Source: JAOAHC01 sp964593045
GTDB lineage: Bacteria > Bacillota > Clostridia > TANB77 > CAG-465
Length of the DNA stretch: 29,988 nucleotides
Reading direction: 5' to 3'
NCBI GenBank assembly: GCA_964593045.1
Contig: CAZQJQ010000014.1
Coordinates: forward strand, 1-29,988
Notes under the pieces: generated by a model
What the model saw: only the letters and a program-made list of their open reading frames with translations
Told to the model about the DNA's origin: nothing
Database searches by the model: none
In this document: positions 23,718-29,988 of the stretch, one piece after another
How the letters are laid out: each line of letters starts with the position of its first letter
Numbering within the stretch: the first letter of the stretch is position 1
Translations under genes and position numbers: made by a program

Positions 23718-26123
23718 TTATTTTCTAAATATTGCAGAAAACTTTCTTTCTAACATATCATTAACATTAAGCATTATTTCATTTATTTCGGTATCTTCTA
23801 GAGTTTTTGCTCTAGAACGAAGTCTTATTCTATATGCGACACTTTTTTTGTTTTCTTCTATTTGTTTACCTTCATATACATCAAATAATTTTACCTCTTC
23901 TATAATATTACTGATACTTTTTATATTTTTCTCAATAGTATATGAAAGCACATCTTTTGATACTATAAACGCAATATCTCTTTCTACAGCAGGAAACTTA
24001 GGAAGTTCCACATATTTCATTTCCCTATTAACATATTTTGATATAACCTCAAAATCTATCTCTGCTATATATGTGTTTTCTGGTAATATATAGTTTTGTA
24101 GTACTTTTGGAGATAGCTTTCCAAAGGTTGCTATAATGTTATTATCTAGTATTATTTTAGCACTTACTCCAGGATGAAACAGTTTTCTATCCGTGCATCT
24201 GTTAATATCATACTCTAAATCAAGTATTCCAAAATATGAAAGTATATCTTCTACTGTATGTTTAAATTCATAAAAATCAAATTCTTTGTTAGCATCATAT
24301 GCGCCAAGAGTAAGTACTTCTTTTTCCTCTGGAAGTTCTCTTTTTAAAATATTCTCAGGTTTCAAAAATATTTTTCCAAGTTCAAATATTTTAACTGAAT
24401 TGTTTTTTTTAGTATAATTTCTTTCTAAAGCTTCTAACATTAATGGTGTTGCTGTTGTTCTCATATATTCAAATTCTTGTGTTAGTGGATTTGAAATTTT
24501 AATACAATTTCTTAGGTTACTGTCTTTTTCCACCATCATTCTATCTAGTAAATCTTGACTAAAAAATGTGTATGTATATATTTCGTTATACCCATTTGCC
24601 ATTGCAATATTTTTTACTTCATCTTCCATTTTTTGTTTATCAGTTTTACCACCAAATGTAAGAGAGGTATCTGGTAATGTTGCATATAATTTATCAAAAC
24701 CGTATATTCTTGCAATTTCTTCTGCTAAGTCTTCTATTAATTCCACATCTTGCCTATAATATGGTGGTATTACATAACCATCCTGTATTTTAAATTGCAA
24801 ATCTTTTAATGTTTTATCTATAAATTCTTTTGATATATTCTCTCCTATTATTTTATTTATTTTATCATAATCAAGTAATATTTTTATTTCTTCTTGTTTA
24901 TTTAAATATACATCAACAAGATTATCTTCTATGTAAATATTACATATTTTAGATACATATTGTAACACTCTTTTAATTGCTCTTAAAACAAGTTCAGTAG
25001 CTAATCCTTTTTCATATTTTGCTGATGCATCTGTTCTTAATATCAGTTTTTTGGATGTATTTCTTACACTTCCCCTGACAAAGGTAGCTGCTTCAAATGC
25101 AACTTGAGTCGTTAAATCGCTTATTGCAGAAGATTCTGCTCCCATAACTCCAGCTATAGCAAGAACTTTATTTGCATCTGCTATTACTAAATTCGTTTCA
25201 TCTAATTTTCTATCTACACCATCTAAAGTTACAACATTTTCATTATTTTTTGCTTGCCTTATTATTATATTTTCACCTGATATTTTATTATAGTCAAAAG
25301 CATGTAGTGGTTGCCCTAATTCTAGCATAACATAATTAGTAATATCTACTATATTATTTATAGGTCTTATTCCTGATTTTATAAGCTTTATTTGCATATC
25401 ATATGGCAACTGACCCACTGTTATATTATCTACTACACTTAACATATATCTTAAGCAATTACTACTCTCTACTTTTACTCCTAGATTTTGAACTTTATCA
25501 ACACAGTTATAGCTAAAACTCATATCTTGAACTAATGGTTTACATTCTGTATTAAATGTTACTGCAAGTTCTCTTGCTATTCCTTCAACAGATAAACAGT
25601 CTGGCCTATTTGGAGTAATCTCAAATTCAATTATACTATCTCCAAGTCCTAATATATCATTTATATCCTTACCTATCTCTACATCTTTTGGAAAAGCTAT
25701 CAATCCAGAAGACTTAACCCAAGGAAAATCTTTTTGACTTAAACCTAAATCTAATATATGACAAACCATACACTCTGATTTTATTCCCTTTACTTCTCCT
25801 ACTTTTATCTCTTTCCCTATAACAACGGCACCAGGAAGTGCAACAGGAACTATATCTGAAACCTCTATATCAGGTATTTTTGCTACTGCTTTATATATAC
25901 CTTTATCTCCCAAATTTAATTCTAATATATATAATTTTTCATCTTCACTATGTTTTTTTACACTTTCAACACGTGCAGTATACACATTTTTTGTTCTAAC
26001 ACCAAAAGTTTCTACTTTTTCCACTTTTGTTCCTGTCATAGTAAGTCTATCTATTATTTCTTTTACTGATATACTCTCATCTAAATTAACATATTCTTTT
26101 AACCAATTTAATGATACATTCAT
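23718..26123 (-). CDS. pheT: Phenylalanine-tRNA ligase beta subunit
   Basis: An 801-residue subunit, full length for the bacterial type. Domains in order: N-terminal B1 part, tRNA-binding EMAP-like domain (about 40-150, with VPVALPGAVV), B3/B4 editing domain (from NRPDCLSVEGIARELAV, about 172), B5 domain (about 400-475), the pseudo-catalytic core, and the C-terminal anticodon-binding FDX-ACB domain (about 710-801, with LPKFPAVERDIAFIV). It pairs with PheS as an alpha2-beta2 enzyme. GAGGTAG precedes the ATG, 19 bases after pheS. Confidence 0.97.
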   Translation of the reverse strand: MNVSLNWLKEYVNLDESISVKEIIDRLTMTGTKVEKVETFGVRTKNVYTARVESVKKHSEDEKLYILELNLGDKGIYKAVAKIPDIEVSDIVPVALPGAVVIGKEIKVGEVKGIKSECMVCHILDLGLSQKDFPWVKSSGLIAFPKDVEIGKDINDILGLGDSIIEFEITPNRPDCLSVEGIARELAVTFNTECKPLVQDMSFSYNCVDKVQNLGVKVESSNCLRYMLSVVDNITVGQLPYDMQIKLIKSGIRPINNIVDITNYVMLELGQPLHAFDYNKISGENIIIRQAKNNENVVTLDGVDRKLDETNLVIADANKVLAIAGVMGAESSAISDLTTQVAFEAATFVRGSVRNTSKKLILRTDASAKYEKGLATELVLRAIKRVLQYVSKICNIYIEDNLVDVYLNKQEEIKILLDYDKINKIIGENISKEFIDKTLKDLQFKIQDGYVIPPYYRQDVELIEDLAEEIARIYGFDKLYATLPDTSLTFGGKTDKQKMEDEVKNIAMANGYNEIYTYTFFSQDLLDRMMVEKDSNLRNCIKISNPLTQEFEYMRTTATPLMLEALERNYTKKNNSVKIFELGKIFLKPENILKRELPEEKEVLTLGAYDANKEFDFYEFKHTVEDILSYFGILDLEYDINRCTDRKLFHPGVSAKIILDNNIIATFGKLSPKVLQNYILPENTYIAEIDFEVISKYVNREMKYVELPKFPAVERDIAFIVSKDVLSYTIEKNIKSISNIIEEVKLFDVYEGKQIEENKKSVAYRIRLRSRAKTLEDTEINEIMLNVNDMLERKFSAIFRK

Positions 26124-26142
26124 CGTACTACCTCACTTATTA

Positions 26143-27168
26143 CTAAAACTGATTTAAAAATCTTACATCATTTTCATACAGATATCTTAAATCATTTATA
26201 CCAAATTTAGTCATTGCAATTCTTTCAACCCCAAGTCCAAAAGCAAATCCACTATATTCTCTTGAATCAATTCCGCCTGCCTTTAAAACATTTGGGTGAA
26301 CCATACCTGCTCCAAGTATCTCTATCCAGCCTTCTTTTTTACAAACTCTACAGCCTTCTCCACCACACACAAAGCAACTTACATCTACCTCACAACTAGG
26401 TTCTGTAAATGGAAAATGATGTGGTCTTAACCTTATTTTTGTCTTTTCTCCAAAATATTTTTTGGCGAACATTTCTAAAGTTCCTTTTAAGTCTGTCATA
26501 GTTATATTTTTATCGACAACTAGCCCTTCTATTTGATGAAACATAGGTGAATGCGTAGCATCTACACTATCCGACCTATACACTCTACCAGGTGCTATTA
26601 TCTTTATAGGAGGTTTTTGTTTTAACATTGTTCTTGCTTGAACAGGAGATGTTTGTGTCCTAAGAATTATATCTTCTGTTATATAAAAAGTATCTTGTAA
26701 ATCTCTTGCTGGATGATCTTTTGGAGTATTTAATGCATCAAAATTAAGTGATGCATATTCTACATCAGGCCCTTCTGCTATAGAATAACCCATTCCTATA
26801 AATATTTCTTTTATATCATCTAATACAATACTAAGAGGATGTTTATGCCCAAACATTTTATTGCTATTTTTTGATATTGAAATATCTATAACTTCATTTG
26901 TTATCTTTTTCTCAATTTCTAAATCTTTTAATTTGATATATTTTTCTTCAATTAAAATCTCAATTTTTTCCCTTAAAACATTTGCTAAACTACCAACAAC
27001 TGGTCTTTCTTCTTGTGATAAATTAGATAAAGATTTAAGTATATTAGTTATCTCACCTTTTTTGCCTAGATATTTTACTTTTAATTGTTCTAAACCATCT
27101 ATATTTTCACATAACCCTATATTTGATATAGCATCTAATTCAATTTGTTTTAATGATTCTTGTATCAT
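26143..27168 (-). CDS. pheS: Phenylalanine-tRNA ligase alpha subunit
   Basis: A 341-residue class II catalytic subunit. After the N-terminal coiled coil (about 1-85) come motif 1 (around GPDVEYASLNFDALN), motif 2 (around RLRPHHFPFTEPSCEVDV), the four-cysteine CFVCGGEGCRVC segment usual in Bacillota, and motif 3 (FGLGVERIAMTKFGI). It activates phenylalanine and charges tRNA-Phe. AAAGGA precedes the ATG. Only about 40 bases separate the predicted start site from the gene, too short for a T-box leader, which controls pheST in some relatives. Confidence 0.97.
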   Translation of the reverse strand: MIQESLKQIELDAISNIGLCENIDGLEQLKVKYLGKKGEITNILKSLSNLSQEERPVVGSLANVLREKIEILIEEKYIKLKDLEIEKKITNEVIDISISKNSNKMFGHKHPLSIVLDDIKEIFIGMGYSIAEGPDVEYASLNFDALNTPKDHPARDLQDTFYITEDIILRTQTSPVQARTMLKQKPPIKIIAPGRVYRSDSVDATHSPMFHQIEGLVVDKNITMTDLKGTLEMFAKKYFGEKTKIRLRPHHFPFTEPSCEVDVSCFVCGGEGCRVCKKEGWIEILGAGMVHPNVLKAGGIDSREYSGFAFGLGVERIAMTKFGINDLRYLYENDVRFLNQF

Positions 27169-27213
27169 ACATCACACGTCCTTTATTTAAATTAATATTA
27201 TCTTAACGTAGTA

Positions 27214-27242
27214 ATTATATCTCAAAGAAGTATAAAAATCAA
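27214..27242 (-). promoter_or_regulatory. Promoter of the pheS-pheT operon
   Basis: On the minus strand TTGATT (27242-27237), a 17-base spacer and TATAAT (27219-27214). It is back to back with the rluA promoter; the two -35 boxes are 9 bases apart, so initiation could be competitive. Confidence 0.8.
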
Positions 27243-27251
27243 CAAAAATTA

Positions 27252-27280
27252 TTGCTTTTTAAGATAATTATATATATAAT
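27252..27280 (+). promoter_or_regulatory. Promoter of the rluA-type gene, placed at the start codon
   Basis: TTGCTT (27252-27257), a 17-base spacer and TATAAT (27275-27280). The -10 box ends only 6 bases before the ATG at 27287, so the predicted transcript begins at or next to the start codon. Confidence 0.7.
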
Positions 27281-27286
27281 ATAGAT

Positions 27287-28231
27287 ATGAGAGAAATAAT
27301 TGTCGAAAATTTACATAAAGATACATATTTATTAAAATATATACAAGAAAAATTTCCAAGCCTATCATATGCATATTTAAATAAGGCATTAAGAAACAAA
27401 GATATACACCTAAATAACAAAAGGATAAACAAAGATATGCAAATCAAAGAAAATGATAGACTTGAGTTATATATATCAGATAATATACTTTTTAATATAC
27501 CAAATAATATTGAATATGTTTATGAAGATAATAATATAATAGTAGCATACAAGCCTTGTGGTATATTATCAAATGATGAAACAGATAATATATCAGAAGA
27601 ACCCACATTTTTAAATTTAATTAAAAATGATAGGAAAACTGAAAATATACAAATATGTCACAGGCTAGATAGAAATACTGCTGGACTGATAATTTTCTCA
27701 AAAAATAATAATGCATACAAAGAAATAACAGAAGGTCTAAAGAATAAAAACATACAAAAAGAATATATTGCTTATGTAATAAATACAAATTTCAAAAAAG
27801 ATAGTGCAATACTACAAGGATATATTCTAAAAGATCCTAAAAATACTGGATTTTCTAAAATAGTAAACAAGGAAATCAAAGATTCAAAAGAAGTAATAAC
27901 AGAATATGAAGTAATATCAAAAGATAAAATAACTAATATAGCTATTTTATCTATAAAGCTTCACACAGGAAGAACACATCAAATAAGGGTGCATTTAAAA
28001 AGTATCGGACATCCAATTTTAGGTGACAACAAATATGGTAATAACGAAATAAATAGAAAATTTAAAATATATAAACAGATGCTATTTTCATACAAATATT
28101 CATTCAATTTTAATAAAAATAGTATACTATACTACCTAAATAACATTGTAGTATCAAAATTACCAAATGACAAAAGAATAGATAAGTTAGGTGATCATAA
28201 TGGAAAAAATGGTAAAATACAAAAAAAGTAA
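27287..28231 (+). CDS. RluA-family rRNA/tRNA pseudouridine synthase
   Basis: A 314-residue enzyme with an N-terminal S4 RNA-binding domain (about 12-65) and a catalytic domain (about 80-290). The catalytic motif HRLDRNTAGL (125-134, Asp128) is typical of RluA/RluD, as are LHTGRTHQIRVHL and GHPILGDNKYG. It converts uridines to pseudouridines in rRNA or tRNA; the target base is unknown. No ribosome binding site precedes the ATG, and the promoter position suggests a leaderless message. No alternative start with a better site is visible, and the S4 domain needs this start. Its 3' end overlaps the next gene by 32 bases. Confidence 0.93.
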   Translation: MREIIVENLHKDTYLLKYIQEKFPSLSYAYLNKALRNKDIHLNNKRINKDMQIKENDRLELYISDNILFNIPNNIEYVYEDNNIIVAYKPCGILSNDETDNISEEPTFLNLIKNDRKTENIQICHRLDRNTAGLIIFSKNNNAYKEITEGLKNKNIQKEYIAYVINTNFKKDSAILQGYILKDPKNTGFSKIVNKEIKDSKEVITEYEVISKDKITNIAILSIKLHTGRTHQIRVHLKSIGHPILGDNKYGNNEINRKFKIYKQMLFSYKYSFNFNKNSILYYLNNIVVSKLPNDKRIDKLGDHNGKNGKIQKK

Positions 28232-28778
28232 AATAAACATAATAGATGCAATCTATATATTTTTAATATGTGGAGTTTTAGGTTGGCTTGTTGAAATCGC
28301 ATATGTATATTTATACTCTGGAAACTTATCGGATAGGGGTATGTGTTATGGTCCAATATGCACAATATATGGAATTGGTGGACTTATACTATACATTGCA
28401 TTCGGAGCTCCCAAAAAAAACAAAAGTAATCTTATCTTTGTGTTTTTCTCTTCCACAGTAATACTTGGAACTTTTGAAATGGTATCAGGATTAATACTTA
28501 AATATGTTCTTAATATGGAAATGTGGAATTATGATGGACAATTTTTAGAAATACTAAACTATACCACAGTTCCAATAGCATTTGGTTGGGGACTTTTTGC
28601 TACATTCTATATTTTTTTACTACAACCAATAATTTTAAAAATAGTAAACTTGTTACCAAAAACAATATATAAAAGACTTGCATTTATCTTAATAACTATA
28701 TATTTTGCAGACTACGCATTATCAGTTTTTAATGTTGTAAACAACCCAGAAGTATTATACAATCTAGTAAATCCATAA
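28200..28778 (+). CDS. CmpB-type (putative ABC-transporter type IV) membrane protein
   Basis: A 192-residue protein with about five membrane segments (roughly 15-38, 53-70, 79-100, 120-145, 158-178). The features FLICGVLGWLVEIAYVY, RGMCYGPICTIYGIGG and the WNYDGQF stretch match the Bacillota family annotated as putative ABC transporter permease (ABC_trans_CmpB). No ABC ATPase is nearby, so the transporter label is doubtful. The start ATG at 28200 is chosen because AGGTGATC (28189-28196), complementary to the 16S end, lies just before it; other in-frame candidates are at 28191 (GTG) and 28209. The overlap with rluA suggests coupled translation. Confidence 0.82.
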   Translation: MEKMVKYKKSKINIIDAIYIFLICGVLGWLVEIAYVYLYSGNLSDRGMCYGPICTIYGIGGLILYIAFGAPKKNKSNLIFVFFSSTVILGTFEMVSGLILKYVLNMEMWNYDGQFLEILNYTTVPIAFGWGLFATFYIFLLQPIILKIVNLLPKTIYKRLAFILITIYFADYALSVFNVVNNPEVLYNLVNP

Positions 28779-28806
28779 AAATATTTAATTAAAAATATAG
28801 TATTAA

Positions 28807-28851
28807 AAATCATAAAAAACATATACTCTATTGAGGTGTTTTTTATGATTT
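28807..28851 (+). promoter_or_regulatory. 15-bp inverted repeat that buries the asd start codon
   Basis: AAATCATAAAAAACA (28807-28821) and TGTTTTTTATGATTT (28837-28851) are perfectly complementary over 15 bases, with a 15-base loop. The asd ATG (28845-28847) lies in the right arm, and the binding site GAGGTG (28833-28838) lies at the loop edge. In the mRNA this hairpin would hide the start codon. It could be a translational control element, a weak terminator of the upstream gene, or chance in AT-rich DNA. Confidence 0.5.
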
Positions 28852-29834
28852 CTTGTGCAATAGTTGGTGCTACAGGTCTTGTAGGCCAAACTTTTTTAAA
28901 AGTATTAGAAGAAAAAAATCTTCCAATAGATAAATATACTCTTTTTGCATCTAAACGTTCAAAAAATACAATAATAAATTATATGAAAAAAGATTACATC
29001 GTAAATGAACTAACAGCTACTAGTTTTACAGAAAACCACTTTGACTATGCGTTATTTTCAGCAGGTAGTGAAATTAGCAAAACTTATTCACCAATTGCGG
29101 CAAAAAGCGGAACTATAGTAATAGATAATAGCAGTGCTTTTAGAATGGTTCAAGATGTTCCATTAATAGTCCCAGAAGTTAATTTTAGTGATGTATATAA
29201 TCATAATAATATAATAGCAAATCCAAACTGTTCGACAATACAAGCAGTCGTAGCATTAAAACCACTATATGACAAATATGGCATAAAAAGAATTATCTAC
29301 TCTACATATCAAGCAGTATCAGGAGCAGGTCAAAGTGGTATAGAAGACTTCTATATAACACAAAATGGTGGAAATCCATGCAAATTTCAATATTCAATAT
29401 ATAACAATTGTATACCACAAATAGATGTATTTATGGAAAACGGTTACACCAAAGAAGAAATGAAAATGATAGAAGAAACAAAAAAAATATTAAACGATGA
29501 TACAATAGACATAACAGCAACATGTGTAAGAGTACCAGTTCTAAATTCTCATGCAGAAAGTATAAATGTTGAACTTAAAAATGAATTTAACATAGAAAAT
29601 ATAAAAAAAGAATTAAAAAAAGCAGAAGGAATCATCTTACTTGATGATATACAAAACAACATATATCCTATAAACAGTATATCAAACAACACAGATAATG
29701 TATATGTTGGTAGAATTCGTAGAGATTATAGCAATAAAAACTCACTAAGTCTTTGGGTTGTTGCTGATAACATTAGAAAGGGTGCAGCAGCAAATGCAGT
29801 ACAAATACTTGAAAAACTTATACAACAAAAATAA
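28845..29834 (+). CDS. asd: Aspartate-semialdehyde dehydrogenase
   Basis: A 329-residue enzyme that reduces aspartyl phosphate to the semialdehyde, the branch point to lysine, diaminopimelate, threonine and methionine. It has the NADP-binding loop GATGLVGQ (8-15), the catalytic Cys129 in NPNCSTIQ, SGAGQSG (159-165), the substrate Arg229, and the catalytic His236 in LNSHAESI. The end DNIRKGAAANAVQILE is typical. The ATG at 28845 is chosen because GAGGTG precedes it by 6 bases; an upstream in-frame GTG (28836) overlaps that site. It lies 66 bases after the CmpB-type gene, with a hairpin over its start. No dapA or lysine riboswitch is seen next to it. Confidence 0.96.
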   Translation: MISCAIVGATGLVGQTFLKVLEEKNLPIDKYTLFASKRSKNTIINYMKKDYIVNELTATSFTENHFDYALFSAGSEISKTYSPIAAKSGTIVIDNSSAFRMVQDVPLIVPEVNFSDVYNHNNIIANPNCSTIQAVVALKPLYDKYGIKRIIYSTYQAVSGAGQSGIEDFYITQNGGNPCKFQYSIYNNCIPQIDVFMENGYTKEEMKMIEETKKILNDDTIDITATCVRVPVLNSHAESINVELKNEFNIENIKKELKKAEGIILLDDIQNNIYPINSISNNTDNVYVGRIRRDYSNKNSLSLWVVADNIRKGAAANAVQILEKLIQQK

Positions 29835-29837
29835 CAT

Positions 29838-29915
29838 AATGGCTCAATGTCAAATGTTGGGGTGCAGATTATTAAAAATGGCTCAATGTCAAATGTTGGG
29901 GTGCAGATTATTAAA
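29838..29915. repeat. Two perfect tandem copies of a 39-bp unit
   Basis: Positions 29838-29876 and 29877-29915 are identical over all 39 bases. They start 3 bases after the asd stop codon and the sequence diverges after three more bases. The unit starts AATGGCTCAATGTCAAATGT and is less AT-rich than its surroundings. It has no spacers and so is not a CRISPR array. Each copy carries AAATGTTGGGGTG, which can pair with the probable terminator arm at 29925-29937. Confidence 0.95.
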
Positions 29916-29940
29916 AATAACCTATATCTCAACATTTTTT
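29891..29940 (+). terminator. Probable asd terminator using repeat copy 2
   Basis: AAATGTTG (29891-29898) pairs with CAACATTT (29930-29937), and five more pairs including three G-U extend the stem inward; six T end the structure, followed by ACTG and another T run. The identical arm in copy 1 (29852-29859) could form the same stem instead. After 29940 I see only AT-rich sequence to the window end. Confidence 0.6.
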
Positions 29941-29988
29941 ACTGTTTTTATATATGTATCAATTTTACTATAAAATTTTGTTGATTTT

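Noticed and set aside
27169..27213. T-box leader for pheS-pheT
   Set aside because: The predicted start site leaves a leader of only about 40 bases, far too short for a T-box.
28779..28844. Lysine riboswitch upstream of asd
   Set aside because: The gap is 66 bases; the lysine riboswitch needs well over 150 bases and none of its conserved elements are visible.
29838..29915. CRISPR-like repeat
   Set aside because: The two copies are directly adjacent with no spacers, and no cas genes are present.
29839..29973. Cys-containing small open frame built from the 39-bp repeats (13-residue repeat plus hydrophobic tail)
   Set aside because: No ribosome binding site, the repeat length is a multiple of three by chance, and the region is better explained as the asd 3' end and terminator.

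Overview
This AT-rich window looks like the chromosome of an endospore-forming or ancestrally spore-forming member of the Bacillota, most likely Clostridia. The evidence is a ctsR-mcsA-mcsB-clpC operon, a dnaG-rpoD pair, SpoIVB with a YrzE-like membrane protein, consensus TTGACA-17-TATAAT promoters and GGAGG-type ribosome binding sites. Genus and species cannot be told from the sequence alone. Most genes lie on the minus strand; only two short operons (nfeD-SPFH and rluA-CmpB-asd) are on the plus strand.

Layout, left to right. 1-311 has no gene but holds two strong tandem promoters and a boxA-like leader firing leftward, probably for an rRNA operon just outside the window. 312-5278 is a zinc-ribbon protein gene followed (upstream on the minus strand) by the arginine-phosphorylation protein-quality-control operon ctsR-mcsA-mcsB-clpC, with a CtsR operator at its promoter. 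5387-6752 holds rpsO and a membrane-anchored M23 peptidase. 7025-11821 is a membrane-maintenance island: a YdjI-like SPFH/SHOCT protein with a YdjG-like double zinc-ribbon membrane protein, a small membrane protein, then NfeD with a stomatin-type SPFH protein. 11895-15455 is smc. 15579-21343 is one probable operon, read leftward: sugar nucleotidyltransferase, polytopic membrane protein, dnaG, rpoD, RDD protein. 21466-22885 is yrzE-like plus spoIVB. 22995-27168 is pheS-pheT followed by a membrane-anchored thioredoxin-like protein. 27287-29834 is rluA-type pseudouridine synthase, a CmpB-type membrane protein and asd. The window ends with a 39-bp tandem duplication overlapping the probable asd terminator.

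How the parts fit: the window is largely core housekeeping (stress proteolysis, translation, replication initiation, transcription, chromosome segregation, lysine/threonine-family biosynthesis). I found no transposase, phage, CRISPR or defence genes and no clearly new multi-gene system. The items most worth a second look are small: a 15-bp inverted repeat that buries the asd start codon, a probably leaderless rluA mRNA, the 39-bp duplication that offers two alternative terminator arms, unexplained palindromes at the promoters of the ydjI and dnaG-rpoD operons, and two SPFH modules side by side.
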